61,774 nt of DNA from the NCBI GenBank assembly GCA_022510525.1, contig JAFLTH010000005.1, positions 4,754 through 66,527 on the forward strand, in the 5' to 3' direction. Shown here one piece after another: positions 1 through 8,471 of the stretch (positions are counted from its first letter, which is position 1; each line of letters begins with the position of its first letter). The position numbers were made by a program, and so were the translations under genes. This DNA is from Lachnospiraceae bacterium (lineage in GTDB: Bacteria > Bacillota > Clostridia > Lachnospirales > Lachnospiraceae). The notes under the pieces are model-generated. The model was not told where the DNA came from. It was given only the letters and a program-made list of their open reading frames with translations, and searched no databases.

Positions 1-595
1 GATACTGATTATTTACATAAGCATTATCGTTTGTGCTCTGATACTGATTATTTACGTAAACATTATCGTTTCCGCTTTGATACTGATTGCCGCCATAAAC
101 GCTGCCTTCATTACGGTATGTATCGGAATAGTATGTATTATAGGTATTCCGGACATTGTCATAACCATCAGATACGGGTTGGATTCCGGAAAATCTACCG
201 CCCGTGTTATAGGGTGCAGACTCTGCAGGAGATGCTTGGTATATGTTCTGCCCAGTCTCAACCGGTACCGACTGATATACATTCTGCTCAGTCTCAACCG
301 GTGCCGACTGATATACGTTCTGTTCAGCCTCAACCGGTGCTGATTGATATACGTTCTGCTCAGCCTCAACCGATGCCTGATATACGTTCTGCTCAGTCTC
401 TGCAGGCGCTGATTGATATACGTCCTGCCCTACCTGTGTCTGGTACACATCAGGTGCATTATAAATCGTATCACTTTCATTCCGTACAACCTGTTCGGTC
501 TGCTCCGGAGCCTTATATCCGCAAATATGACATTCTCCATCCTGAAGATATGCCCCACATCTTGGACATACGTTTAATTGTTCCTGTTCGTTCAT
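1..595 (-). CDS. Zinc-ribbon protein with tandem repeats (3' end cut by window edge)
   Basis: The reading frame starts at the ATG at 595 and stays open to the left edge, so only the first ~198 residues are seen. Residues 10-26 hold CxxC-x9-CxxC, a typical small zinc ribbon. They are followed by about six 11-12-residue repeats of the form YQSAPVETEQNV (residues ~50-120), then a stretch rich in N, Y, G and S with a 13-residue repeat NQYQSGNDNVYVN at the edge. This design is common in clostridial proteins whose C-terminal part is a membrane or secreted domain, but that part is not visible here. It lies 34 bp downstream of cinA and may be cotranscribed with it. The function is unknown. The opposite strand is also open here only because the repeats suppress stops. 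Confidence 0.75.
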   Translation of the reverse strand, partial: MNEQEQLNVCPRCGAYLQDGECHICGYKAPEQTEQVVRNESDTIYNAPDVYQTQVGQDVYQSAPAETEQNVYQASVEAEQNVYQSAPVEAEQNVYQSAPVETEQNVYQSVPVETGQNIYQASPAESAPYNTGGRFSGIQPVSDGYDNVRNTYNTYYSDTYRNEGSVYGGNQYQSGNDNVYVNNQYQSTNDNAYVNNQY

Positions 596-629
596 TTTAA
601 TAATCACACCTTTCTCCCGGTCTGAGATA

Positions 630-1895
630 TTATTTTGCTCCAAAAGTCACTTCACTATAATAAGCCAGAATAGATTCCCGCATAAGGGACAAAGCGGCTG
701 AAACACTACTCTCGCGAACTTTCATTCTATTACCCGAAAAATGATATTCTTTAACATCAATACGTCCACATACGCTGCAGGCGATGTAAACCAGTCCCAC
801 CGGTTTTTCATCTGAGCCGCCGTCAGGTCCTGCCACACCGGTTATACCTACAGCTACGTCAGCCTTGGCATAAAGTGCCGCTCCTTTGGCCATTTCCTTA
901 GCCACTTCCGAACTCACCGCCCCATACTTCTCAAGTAAAGGCTTCTTGATTCCAAGAATCTTGCGTTTTGACTTATTGGAATATGTTATATATCCGGTCT
1001 TAAATACTTCGGAAACTCCCGGTACATTTATGAGCCTTGCCGCCAACATACCTCCGGTACAGGATTCCACTGTGCTGACCGTAAGATGATTTGCCGTCAA
1101 AAGGTCTACTACGGCATTTTCCAGCGTAACATCTTCATGAGTTGTATAAACATTGTTTCCAAAACGTGTTTTTAACTCTTTGACTATAGGCTTAACAAGT
1201 TTTTTTGCTTCTTTTTCATCCTCTGCCCTTGCAGTTACCCTAAGATGCACCTCTCCGGTCTTGGCATAGGTTGCAATTGTAGGATTGCTCTGGGCATTTA
1301 TCAAGTCTTCCACCATTGATTCGGCTTTGCTTTCACCAACACCGCAGATTTTCACGGTCTGTGAGTAAATAATACCCGGCTCCAGTTCATTTAAATACGG
1401 CATAATCGCATTTTCAAACATTGGAATAAGCTCATTGGGCGGTCCCGGCATAAGCACCACATGCTTACCGTTATCCTCTATAATTACTCCCGGTGCCGTA
1501 CCGTTAGGGTTTTCAACTACTATGGCACCCTCAGGCATCATAGCCTGTTTCCAGTTATTTTCCGTAATCTCAATGCCCCTGCTGCTGAAAAATGAAGCAA
1601 TCATCTCTTTGCTTTGCTCATGCATATAAAGGTTTCTTCCAAGCGCCCTTGCAGCCACTTCCTTGGTAAGATCGTCCTGAGTAGGTCCGAGACCTCCGGA
1701 AAGCAACAGAATATCGGCTCTGGAGAGAGCCGTCCTAATAACGCTCATAAGCCGTTCCTCATTATCACCCACTACATCCTGATAATAGCAGGACAGACCC
1801 AGCGCAGCGCATTTCTCGGCTAGGTAAGCCGCATTGGTATTAACTATATTTCCCAAAAGAATCTCTGTTCCAACTGAAATAATTTCTACTATCAT
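630..1895 (-). CDS. cinA: CinA family protein (competence/damage-inducible; NMN amidohydrolase type)
   Basis: At 421 residues this is the full-length two-domain CinA. The N-terminal MoCF-biosynthesis/COG1058 fold spans about residues 1-170 and contains GGLGPTQDD at 67-75. The C-terminal CinA domain (about 260-415) has the ESCTGG and GITGVAGPDGG stretches expected for NMN deamidase. Family knowledge: the C-terminal domain hydrolyses nicotinamide mononucleotide to nicotinate mononucleotide for pyridine nucleotide salvage, and the N-terminal domain can act as an ADP-ribose pyrophosphatase. It follows pgsA by 15 bp at the end of the yicC operon. In many Firmicutes cinA precedes recA, but here a zinc-ribbon gene follows instead. 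Confidence 0.93.
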   Translation of the reverse strand: MIVEIISVGTEILLGNIVNTNAAYLAEKCAALGLSCYYQDVVGDNEERLMSVIRTALSRADILLLSGGLGPTQDDLTKEVAARALGRNLYMHEQSKEMIASFFSSRGIEITENNWKQAMMPEGAIVVENPNGTAPGVIIEDNGKHVVLMPGPPNELIPMFENAIMPYLNELEPGIIYSQTVKICGVGESKAESMVEDLINAQSNPTIATYAKTGEVHLRVTARAEDEKEAKKLVKPIVKELKTRFGNNVYTTHEDVTLENAVVDLLTANHLTVSTVESCTGGMLAARLINVPGVSEVFKTGYITYSNKSKRKILGIKKPLLEKYGAVSSEVAKEMAKGAALYAKADVAVGITGVAGPDGGSDEKPVGLVYIACSVCGRIDVKEYHFSGNRMKVRESSVSAALSLMRESILAYYSEVTFGAK

Positions 1896-1910
1896 ACTTT
1901 TATTATCTTC

Positions 1911-2444
1911 CTATTTTGTCTCTTTCATAACGTCTTTGTTTTTAACAAGGTAATCAATAAGTGAAATAACCGTAAGTATAACCGCTATCCACATGACTAC
2001 TTCGGTCAATATGCTGATAGCTTCTATATCCGCAATCATCAGGCATATCATAACCATCTGGAAAGTAGTCTTAAATTTACCAAAATAGCTGGCTGCAATT
2101 ACCACCCCGTTATCGGAGGCAATCAATCTGAAACCGCTGATAATGAATTCCCTTGCAATAATAACGATAACCACCCAGGCAGGTATCTTTGCCATTGCAA
2201 CCAGACACACCAGTGCCGAACATACCAGAAGTTTATCTGCCAGCGGGTCCATAAATTTACCGAAATTGGTTACCAGATTATATTTCCTTGCAATCTTGCC
2301 GTCCAGCAAATCCGTAAGGCTTGCTATTATAAATATCGCAAGTGAAATCCATTTGTCAACATTAGTTATGTCAACCAACATAAATACTACAAAAAAAGGA
2401 ATAAGAATCACACGAAATATTGTAAGCTTATTAGGCAGATTCAT
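1911..2444 (-). CDS. pgsA: CDP-diacylglycerol--glycerol-3-phosphate 3-phosphatidyltransferase
   Basis: This 177-residue membrane enzyme makes phosphatidylglycerol phosphate, the committed step to phosphatidylglycerol and cardiolipin. The CDP-alcohol phosphatidyltransferase signature DGx2ARx8Gx3Dx3D is perfect at residues 48-70 (D48, G49, A52, R53, G62, D66, D70). Several hydrophobic helices surround it. The start overlaps the end of rimO by 14 bp, so the two are translationally coupled. The order rimO-pgsA-cinA is standard in clostridia. Confidence 0.95.
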   Translation of the reverse strand: MNLPNKLTIFRVILIPFFVVFMLVDITNVDKWISLAIFIIASLTDLLDGKIARKYNLVTNFGKFMDPLADKLLVCSALVCLVAMAKIPAWVVIVIIAREFIISGFRLIASDNGVVIAASYFGKFKTTFQMVMICLMIADIEAISILTEVVMWIAVILTVISLIDYLVKNKDVMKETK

Positions 2445-3759
2445 CTTCTAATTCTCCAATCAAATCATATTCATAAGCCCCGGTAATCCTGACTTTTACA
2501 AAATCACCGGTCATAAGTTCCCTGTTTGTGTTTATAAAAAGAAAACCGTCTACATTCGGAGCATCTTTATATGTCCTTGCAATATAGGCATCCTCATCTG
2601 CAACCTTACCCTCTATTATTGCATCCACAAGTCTGCCTTCCATAGAAAGTGCCTCATCAAATGCAATCTCCTGCTGCAGTTCCATAAGCTGCGCCTGTCT
2701 TTCTTCCTTGACTTCATCGGGAATCTGCCCCGGCATCAGTGCCGCAGGCGTATCTTCCTCCTGAGAATAAGTAAAAACTCCCAGACGGTCAAATTCCATC
2801 CTGTCTACAAAACTTAAGAGTTCCTTATGTTCTTCATCGGTTTCTCCCGGAAAACCTGTGATAAGGGTAGTCCTTATACAAATATCCGGTATTTCCCTTC
2901 TTAACTTTTCAATTATTTCTATAAGCTCACGGCTGTCGGTCCTTCTACCCATGCGTTTAAGAACGCTGTCACAGCCATGTTGTATGGGCAAATCCAGATA
3001 ATGACAGATTTTGGGTTCTGTCTTTATGACATCTATCAGGTCATCATCAATTTCTTCAGGGTAACAATATAAAATACGGATCCAGACAAGACCTTCTATG
3101 CTACAGAGCCTGTGAAGCAGCTCAGACAGCATCTTTTTACCATATAAATCAATGCCGTAGATTGTGGTCTCCTGTGCCACCAGAATCAATTCCTTTACAC
3201 CGCCGTCCGCAAGTCTTCGCGCTTCCTCAAACAGACTGTCCATCGGAACGCTTCTGTAGTTGCCGCGCACCTTAGGTATGATGCAGTAAGTACAGTGTTT
3301 ATTACAGCCTTCCGCAATCTTGAGATAAGCATAATGCCCGCCTGTGGTAACAATGCGCTTAGTATCCGTAAGCGGAGCTGAATCAAGCTCTTTATAATGA
3401 TTCTTAAATTCAGAAAGTGCAGCGGTAATTTCATCAATTGCCGCCGTACCGATAATAATATCCACTTCCGGAATTTCTTCCTGTATTTCTTCTTTGTATC
3501 GCTGCGCAAGACAGCCTGCAACAACGAGCGTTTTCAGTTTCCCGCTTTTTTTAAGCTCCGCCATTTCAAGAATGGTGTCTATACTCTCCTGCTTGGCATC
3601 ACCTATAAAACAACAGGTATTTATAACTATAATATCCGCCTCGGTCTCATCATCGGTAAATTCATAGCCTTTTTCTGATAAAAGGCCAAGCATCATCTCG
3701 GAATCGACCAGATTCTTGTCGCAGCCTAAAGAAACAAATAATATTTTATCACTGTTCAT
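2431..3759 (-). CDS. rimO: Ribosomal protein S12 methylthiotransferase RimO
   Basis: RimO is a radical-SAM enzyme that adds a methylthio group to the conserved aspartate of ribosomal protein S12. With the start chosen here (ATG at 3759) the protein begins MNSDKILFVSLGCDKN, as the family does. The radical-SAM CxxxCxxC motif is at residues 152-159 (GCNKHCTYC), the N-terminal UPF0004 cysteines are at about 13, 49 and 83, and a TRAM domain closes the C-terminus. The frame is open 26 residues further upstream, but that part is basic low-complexity sequence overlapping rpoZ and is unlikely to be translated. The chosen start overlaps the rpoZ stop by 11 bp. Confidence 0.93.
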   Translation of the reverse strand: MNSDKILFVSLGCDKNLVDSEMMLGLLSEKGYEFTDDETEADIIVINTCCFIGDAKQESIDTILEMAELKKSGKLKTLVVAGCLAQRYKEEIQEEIPEVDIIIGTAAIDEITAALSEFKNHYKELDSAPLTDTKRIVTTGGHYAYLKIAEGCNKHCTYCIIPKVRGNYRSVPMDSLFEEARRLADGGVKELILVAQETTIYGIDLYGKKMLSELLHRLCSIEGLVWIRILYCYPEEIDDDLIDVIKTEPKICHYLDLPIQHGCDSVLKRMGRRTDSRELIEIIEKLRREIPDICIRTTLITGFPGETDEEHKELLSFVDRMEFDRLGVFTYSQEEDTPAALMPGQIPDEVKEERQAQLMELQQEIAFDEALSMEGRLVDAIIEGKVADEDAYIARTYKDAPNVDGFLFINTNRELMTGDFVKVRITGAYEYDLIGELEDESA

Positions 3760-4060
3760 CGTCCCGTTCTTCATTATCCTGTTCTTCGGAGTCCTGATTT
3801 TCAAGTTCCTGTTCTTCAGGGTAATCTTCATCTTCATTCAAAATCCTGATTTTAGCCTGATCAAGCTCCTCTACCGCAACCGAAAGAGGCTTTTTCCCCT
3901 CATAACCCTCTATAAGAGCCTCGTCACCTGAAATAAGCTGTCTTGCACGTTTAGATGTAGCCATAACTATTGAATATCGACTGCTTACTACAGGCTCATT
4001 GCCTTCTTCTACCTCACTGTTAACTACTTTCATTAAATCTGTGTAAGATGGATGTAACAT
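3749..4060 (-). CDS. rpoZ: DNA-directed RNA polymerase omega subunit
   Basis: This 103-residue omega subunit helps assemble and stabilise RNA polymerase. The core motif SRYSIVMATSKRARQL (about residues 27-42) and the following KKPLSVAVEEL are diagnostic. The C-terminus after about residue 75 is a very acidic tail of E, D, Q and N residues, as often seen in clostridia. The start is fixed by an AAAGGAGAG ribosome-binding site. The start codon overlaps the gmk stop as TAATG. The pairing gmk-rpoZ is near universal. Confidence 0.95.
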   Translation of the reverse strand: MLHPSYTDLMKVVNSEVEEGNEPVVSSRYSIVMATSKRARQLISGDEALIEGYEGKKPLSVAVEELDQAKIRILNEDEDYPEEQELENQDSEEQDNEERDDEQ

Positions 4061-4695
4061 TATTTCTCTCCTTTCGCAATAGCTTCAAGCTCTGCTCTGA
4101 TATTTTCAATAAACTCCTCATTCCTGTATGGTGCGCTGCGTGCCGCTTCAACAATCTCATGCAGATTTTTCACACAGGTTTCCAAATCATCATTGATTAA
4201 AATATAATCATATTCCTCTATTCCCTTAGCTTCCTCAACCGCCCGGTTAAGTCGTTTTGTCACAACTTCCGGCGACTCGGTACCTCTTCCCGTAAGCCTG
4301 CGTTCCAGTTCGGCTACATCAGGCGGCATCACAAACAACAATAAAGCCGTCGGAAATTGCCTCCTGATTTTCATAGCGCCCTGTATTTCGATTTCCAATA
4401 CCACGTTTTTACCGGCCTTAAGCTGCTTCTCTACGTAATCTCTGGGTGTACCGTAATAATTATCGCAGTAACAAGCATATTCTATAAAGCCTCCGGCTTC
4501 AATCCTTTTCTCAAATTCCTCTTTTTTCAGGAAAAAGTATTCCCGCCCGTCTTCTTCACCGGGCCTGGGCGCTCTGGTCGTCGCCGATATGGACAGTGCA
4601 TAATTATCGTATTCATCTATAAGCCTGTTCATTAAAGTACCCTTGCCGGCTCCCGAAAACCCGGAAACCACAATCAAAATACCTTTATCTTTCAT
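4060..4695 (-). CDS. gmk: Guanylate kinase
   Basis: Gmk phosphorylates GMP to GDP, an essential step of nucleotide metabolism. From the ATG at 4695 the protein has 211 residues, the normal family length. The P-loop GFSGAGKG is at residues 12-19 and the GMP-binding part includes TTRAPRPGE and REYFF. The frame extends 40 codons upstream, but that part overlaps remA and has unrelated basic sequence, so the internal ATG was chosen. It overlaps remA by 11 bp and rpoZ by 1 bp. Confidence 0.95.
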   Translation of the reverse strand: MKDKGILIVVSGFSGAGKGTLMNRLIDEYDNYALSISATTRAPRPGEEDGREYFFLKKEEFEKRIEAGGFIEYACYCDNYYGTPRDYVEKQLKAGKNVVLEIEIQGAMKIRRQFPTALLLFVMPPDVAELERRLTGRGTESPEVVTKRLNRAVEEAKGIEEYDYILINDDLETCVKNLHEIVEAARSAPYRNEEFIENIRAELEAIAKGEK

Positions 4696-4945
4696 CTGTA
4701 TCTCCATCCTCTGCCTTTGCCCTGCCTGCAATAGTTTCAGGCAATAGCGCCGACAGCACAATCTGACTATCCTCCATAACCAGAACAGCTTTTGTTTTTC
4801 TGCCCTGTGTGGCATCTATTGCCATTCCCGTCTCTTTGGCCTTCTGCACCAAACGTTTGATAGGTGCGGAGTCCGGATTGACGATAGCTATGATTTTTCC
4901 TGTATTGACCACATTACCAAAGCCTATATTAATAAGTTTTCCCAA
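4685..4945 (-). CDS. remA: RemA family DNA-binding regulator (DUF370)
   Basis: This 86-residue protein begins GKLINIGFGNVVNTGKIIAIVNPDSAP, which is characteristic of RemA/YlzA (DUF370). In Bacillus subtilis RemA is a ring-forming DNA-binding activator of extracellular-matrix and osmoprotection genes. In clostridia it is nearly always found between yicC and gmk, as here. The initiation codon is TTG at 4945, supported by GAGG eight bases upstream and by the lack of any in-frame ATG. The target genes in this organism are not known from the window. Confidence 0.92.
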   Translation of the reverse strand: MGKLINIGFGNVVNTGKIIAIVNPDSAPIKRLVQKAKETGMAIDATQGRKTKAVLVMEDSQIVLSALLPETIAGRAKAEDGDTDER

Positions 4946-4988
4946 TATTCATTCCTCTTATAGCTATATACAGATAACATATGTTATT

Positions 4989-5867
4989 TTACTCTATGTT
5001 CTGAATCTGCTCACGAACCTTTTCTATCTCGGTTTTTAATTCTATGGCACGATTGGAAATCTCCAGATCCGTTGTCTTTGAAAGAATCGTATTGGCTTCC
5101 CGATTCATCTCCTGTGCAATGAAGTCCAGCTTACGTCCGATACTTCCGCCCTGCCTGAGATTTTCTCTGGTCGTCTCAATATGACTTCTTAAGCGTACCA
5201 GTTCCTCATCCACACATACTTTATCTGCAAAAATAGTTACTTCCATAAGCAGCCTGTTCTCATCCACCTGCGCATCTTCAAGCAGTTCCGCCACTTTATC
5301 TTTTAACTTCTTCTTATATTCATCAATTATCTCCGGGGAACGTTCCGTGATATAATCCACATTTATGAGCATCCCGTCAAGTTTGTCAATGAGGTCATCT
5401 TTTAAATTCTCGCCCTCTTTTATCCTGGTCTCCACAAAGCCTTCCGCCGCACCTTTTAAAGCTTTAGAGAGCAGCGCCCACAATTCCTCTTCATCTATGG
5501 TCTGCTCTTCCATGCTAAGAACTTCCGGATATCTGGACAGATTGGATACCCTGATATCATTATCAAGTGAAAAATCCTCGGCCATCTGCTCTAAATATTT
5601 CATATATTCGGAAGCAAGCTCCTTATTGTACTTTACGCAGATATTTGATTCGGTAAAGTCTTCATAACTTATGAAAATGTCTACCTTACCCCTCTGAATA
5701 TAATTTTTCAGCTCATTTCTTATAGCTGACTCAAAAAAATTGAGCTTCTTGGGCATCTTAATATTTACATCCATATATCTGTGGTTGACAGACTTCATCT
5801 CCACCGTAATTTTACGGTCCCCCTCGGTGATTTCACATCTGCCAAACCCGGTCATACTCTTTATCAT
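4989..5867 (-). CDS. YicC family endoribonuclease-like protein
   Basis: The 292-residue protein opens with IKSMTGFGR, the signature of the YicC-like N-terminal domain. It ends with a DUF1787 domain containing LDFIAQEMNREANTI. The Escherichia coli member YicC is reported to be an endoribonuclease acting on small RNAs. The role in Firmicutes is unsettled. It is the first gene of the seven-gene operon to cinA and has a good sigma-A-type promoter about 50 bp upstream. Confidence 0.92.
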   Translation of the reverse strand: MIKSMTGFGRCEITEGDRKITVEMKSVNHRYMDVNIKMPKKLNFFESAIRNELKNYIQRGKVDIFISYEDFTESNICVKYNKELASEYMKYLEQMAEDFSLDNDIRVSNLSRYPEVLSMEEQTIDEEELWALLSKALKGAAEGFVETRIKEGENLKDDLIDKLDGMLINVDYITERSPEIIDEYKKKLKDKVAELLEDAQVDENRLLMEVTIFADKVCVDEELVRLRSHIETTRENLRQGGSIGRKLDFIAQEMNREANTILSKTTDLEISNRAIELKTEIEKVREQIQNIE

Positions 5868-5914
5868 CGTAATACCTTCTTCTTATGCAGTATTTTTCAT
5901 ACGTAATCTATTTT

Positions 5915-5943
5915 ATTATAGAATAATCAAAGAGTCTAGTCAA
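5915..5943 (-). promoter_or_regulatory. Sigma-A-type promoter for the yicC-cinA operon
   Basis: Reading the minus strand, TTGACT (5943-5938) and TATAAT (5920-5915) are separated by exactly 17 bases. This is a near-consensus vegetative promoter. It points at yicC, whose start is at 5867. The rest of the divergent region 5868-6071 is AT-rich. No clear promoter was found for rqcH, apart from an ATTGTA/TACAAT inverted repeat near 5974-6000. Confidence 0.7.
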
Positions 5944-6071
5944 GCATACGAAGATTGAAAAATAGAGTGATTTATTGTAAAATCTATATCACGGTACAAT
6001 AAATAATAAAAATTAGAATAACATTAGTTATTATATAAAACAAATAAACAGAAAGGTTCGGTATCCGGGAA

Positions 6072-7817
6072 ATGGCTTTCGATGGAATCACGGTTGCAAA
6101 CATTGCAAAAGAATTAAATGACAATTTAACAGGCGGGCGCATATATAAAATTGCACAGCCGGAATCGGATGAGCTTCTTATTACCATTAAAAACAATGCA
6201 TCTCAGTACAGGCTTTTAATATCCGCCGATGCCTCACTCCCGCTTATTTACCTGACCGATAAAAATAAGCAAAGCCCAATGACTGCTCCGGGCTTTTGTA
6301 TGCTGCTTAGAAAACATCTCCAGAATGCAAGGATTCTGGACATTACCCAGCCGGGACTGGAGCGTATTATCAGAATCCGTATGGAACACCTAAATGAAAT
6401 GGGTGACCTATGTCAAAAAACACTTGTTATTGAAATAATGGGTAAGCACAGCAATATAATCTTCTGCAATGAAGAAAATATGATAATAGACAGCATTAAA
6501 CATATTTCCGGTATGGTCAGCTCCGTCCGCGAAGTGCTTCCCGGCAGGGAATACTTCATACCGCAGACACAGGACAAAGCAGATCCGTTGGAACTTCATA
6601 CGATACCCGAAAATGATTTTATCACAAAATTATCTTCTATGCCAATGCCTGCTTATAAAGCATTGTACAGCGCATATACCGGTCTCTCACCCATAATTGC
6701 AAATGAGATATGTTTTCGCGCCGGCATAGATGGCGATATGCCTGCCAATGTTCTTGATGAGTCCGCTCTTAGACAGATTTATGTAAACCTAGTCTCTGTC
6801 CTTGAAAAAATAAAAAGCGGTTCATTTGAACCCAATATAATATATGATAAGAATACTCCTATTGAGTTTGCTTCAATTCCGCTCACTATTTATGCCGATA
6901 AAGATAACACCTGTTTTCCTTCAATAAGCGAGGTATTGGAACATTATTATGAGGAAAAGAATACTGTTACAAGAATACGTCAAAAATCCGCTGATTTGCG
7001 CAAAATCGTTCAGACAGCATTGGAGCGTAATGTCAAAAAATACGACCTCCAGCTCAAACAGATACGCGACACCGAAAAGCGTGATAAATACCGGATTTAC
7101 GGGGAATTGCTCAATACCTACGGATACAACGTTGAGCCGGGAGCCAAATCTATGGAGGCTCTGAACTACTATACCAACGAGAATATCACCATACCATTGG
7201 ACGAAACACTGACGCCCTCAGAGAATGCCAAGAAATATTTCGATAAATACGGAAAACTGAAACGTACTTTTGAAGCGCTTTCAGAGCTTACCGTTGAAGT
7301 AAAAGAAGAAATTGAGCATCTTGAGTCGATTTCAACCGCCCTGGATATTGCACTTCAGGAAGAAGATCTGGTGCAGATTAAGGAGGAACTTATAGAAAGC
7401 GGCTACATCCGCAGAAAAGGCGGCGGCAAAAAGGCAAAGGTCACAAGTAAACCCTTCCACTATATCAGTTCCGACGGCTTTCATATGTATGTCGGAAAAA
7501 ACAACTACCAGAACGACGAACTCACATTTAAGTTTGCAACCGGTAACGACTGGTGGTTCCATGCAAAGAAAAAGCCGGGCTCGCATGTAATTGTCAAATC
7601 GGAAGGAAAAGAACTTCCGGACACTACTTTTGAGGAAGCCGCAAGACTTGCCGCCTATTACTCCAAGGGGCGGGAGCAGGAAAAGGTGGAAATTGATTAT
7701 CTGAAGAAAAAAGATGTTAAAAAACCTAACGGAGCCAAACCCGGATTTGTTGTGTATTATACAAATTATTCTATGGTGATTGATTCAGATATATCTAATA
7801 TAGAACAGGTGTTATAG
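6072..7817 (+). CDS. rqcH: Rqc2/RqcH-type NFACT ribosome quality-control protein
   Basis: The 581-residue protein has the full NFACT layout: an NFACT-N domain from residue 1 (MAFDGITVANIAKEL), helix-hairpin-helix and coiled-coil regions (about 180-440), and an NFACT-R domain (about 460-570) with the diagnostic GNDWWFHAKKKPGSHV. In Bacillus RqcH binds the 50S subunit with a stalled peptidyl-tRNA and adds C-terminal alanine tails that mark nascent chains for degradation. Older annotations call it fibronectin-binding protein. It is a single gene divergent from yicC. Its 3' end has been duplicated outside the coding frame (see the repeat at 7782). Confidence 0.93.
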   Translation: MAFDGITVANIAKELNDNLTGGRIYKIAQPESDELLITIKNNASQYRLLISADASLPLIYLTDKNKQSPMTAPGFCMLLRKHLQNARILDITQPGLERIIRIRMEHLNEMGDLCQKTLVIEIMGKHSNIIFCNEENMIIDSIKHISGMVSSVREVLPGREYFIPQTQDKADPLELHTIPENDFITKLSSMPMPAYKALYSAYTGLSPIIANEICFRAGIDGDMPANVLDESALRQIYVNLVSVLEKIKSGSFEPNIIYDKNTPIEFASIPLTIYADKDNTCFPSISEVLEHYYEEKNTVTRIRQKSADLRKIVQTALERNVKKYDLQLKQIRDTEKRDKYRIYGELLNTYGYNVEPGAKSMEALNYYTNENITIPLDETLTPSENAKKYFDKYGKLKRTFEALSELTVEVKEEIEHLESISTALDIALQEEDLVQIKEELIESGYIRRKGGGKKAKVTSKPFHYISSDGFHMYVGKNNYQNDELTFKFATGNDWWFHAKKKPGSHVIVKSEGKELPDTTFEEAARLAAYYSKGREQEKVEIDYLKKKDVKKPNGAKPGFVVYYTNYSMVIDSDISNIEQVL

Positions 7818-7886
7818 ATTCAAATATCATAAATATAGAACAAGTATTACAGATTCAAATATCATGAATACAGAACATGTGTTATG
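7782..7886 (+). repeat. Three tandem 35-bp copies at the 3' end of rqcH
   Basis: Copies at 7782-7816, 7817-7851 and 7852-7886 all begin GATTCA and share a GAACAnGTnTTA core, with a handful of substitutions between copies. The first copy codes the last residues of RqcH. The other two lie beyond the TAG stop. Since 35 is not a multiple of three, the duplication does not extend the protein. Confidence 0.85.
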
Positions 7887-7913
7887 TATTTAGATCTGAT
7901 AGGTAGATATGTA

Positions 7914-7960
7914 AAATCTCCCGTCATTACTGGGTTTACCCAAAAGTTAACGGGAGATTT
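7914..7960. terminator. Bidirectional terminator between rqcH and the coat genes
   Basis: Two 11-base arms, AAATCTCCCGT and ACGGGAGATTT, enclose a smaller TGGGT/ACCCA hairpin. A-rich and T-rich ends flank the outer arms on both sides. It sits between the convergent rqcH and coat-protein genes, so it can end both transcripts. Confidence 0.75.
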
Positions 7961-7968
7961 AATATTTA

Positions 7969-8229
7969 TTATAGGGTTTTTTCGGTAAATAATGACTTTA
8001 CATGATTAATTTCTTCCTGTGTGGCTTTCTGTGCCGGAACATAGTAGGATTTATCCCTTGCTATCTGATAAAGCTCTTCCTGTGACTGCTCGCAGGCATT
8101 TCTGAACTGTTTTAAAGTCTGTTTTAATTCTTTATTTTCCGTCTGAGGTATCATTTCACCAAAACGTATCAATTCTCCGTTGATTCCCGTTAAAGTATCT
8201 GCTACCATTGTCTTTTCCTGCAACTGCAT
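7969..8229 (-). CDS. CotF-like spore coat protein
   Basis: This is an 86-residue small helical protein of the clostridial CotF-like (coat F) family. The diagnostic part is EELYQIARDKSYYVPAQKAT followed by a short helix at the C-terminus. Family knowledge: these proteins are structural components of the spore coat. The start has a strong GGAGGG ribosome-binding site. It follows the other small coat gene by about 20 bp, and both end at the terminator at 7914. It has no transmembrane segment or signal peptide, as expected for a protein assembled from the mother-cell side. Confidence 0.8.
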   Translation of the reverse strand: MQLQEKTMVADTLTGINGELIRFGEMIPQTENKELKQTLKQFRNACEQSQEELYQIARDKSYYVPAQKATQEEINHVKSLFTEKTL

Positions 8230-8249
8230 ATTATTCCCTCCATTTCCGT

Positions 8250-8435
8250 TTAGTTTAAGAATTGCATTAACTGTTGTTTGTTCTGCATTGCGGATTGTGC
8301 GCCTTTTTCAAAGAACTGTTTTACCTGGCTGTCTGTTGCATTTTCCGCGTATTCTTTCATTTTGCAGTGTGTTACGTCGTAACCGCCCATGAGGTGGCGG
8401 AGGTTCTGTAATTCTAATTCTGATAAGTTTGCCAA
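8250..8435 (-). CDS. Small spore-coat-associated protein (CotF-like partner)
   Basis: With a TTG start at 8435 this is a 61-residue helical protein beginning (M)ANLSELELQNLRHLMGG and ending QSAMQNKQQLMQFLN. Proteins of this kind accompany CotF-like genes in many clostridia and are usually called spore coat proteins or left hypothetical. The TTG is chosen because AGGAGG lies eight bases in front of it. A longer in-frame extension to 8468 would overlap that ribosome-binding site. It forms a two-gene unit with the coat gene at 7969. Confidence 0.7.
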   Translation of the reverse strand: MANLSELELQNLRHLMGGYDVTHCKMKEYAENATDSQVKQFFEKGAQSAMQNKQQLMQFLN

Positions 8436-8471
8436 TTTGGTTACCTCCTGATTTAATTTTTTGGTCAAGAG

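Noticed and set aside
31-600. 189-codon open frame on the plus strand with SAQPQP-type repeats
   Set aside because: It is antisense to a repeat region of the minus-strand zinc-ribbon gene, which has a clear CxxC pair and a better start. The repeats keep the other strand free of stops.
3195-3524. 109-codon minus-strand frame inside rimO
   Set aside because: It overlaps the conserved RimO radical-SAM region in another frame and has no family-like features.
3760-3837. N-terminal extension of RimO
   Set aside because: Basic low-complexity residues that overlap rpoZ; the family start is at MNSDKI.
5974-6000. ATTGTA/TACAAT inverted repeat as an rqcH promoter or operator
   Set aside because: The spacing does not fit a sigma-A promoter and the half-sites are short; could be chance in AT-rich DNA.
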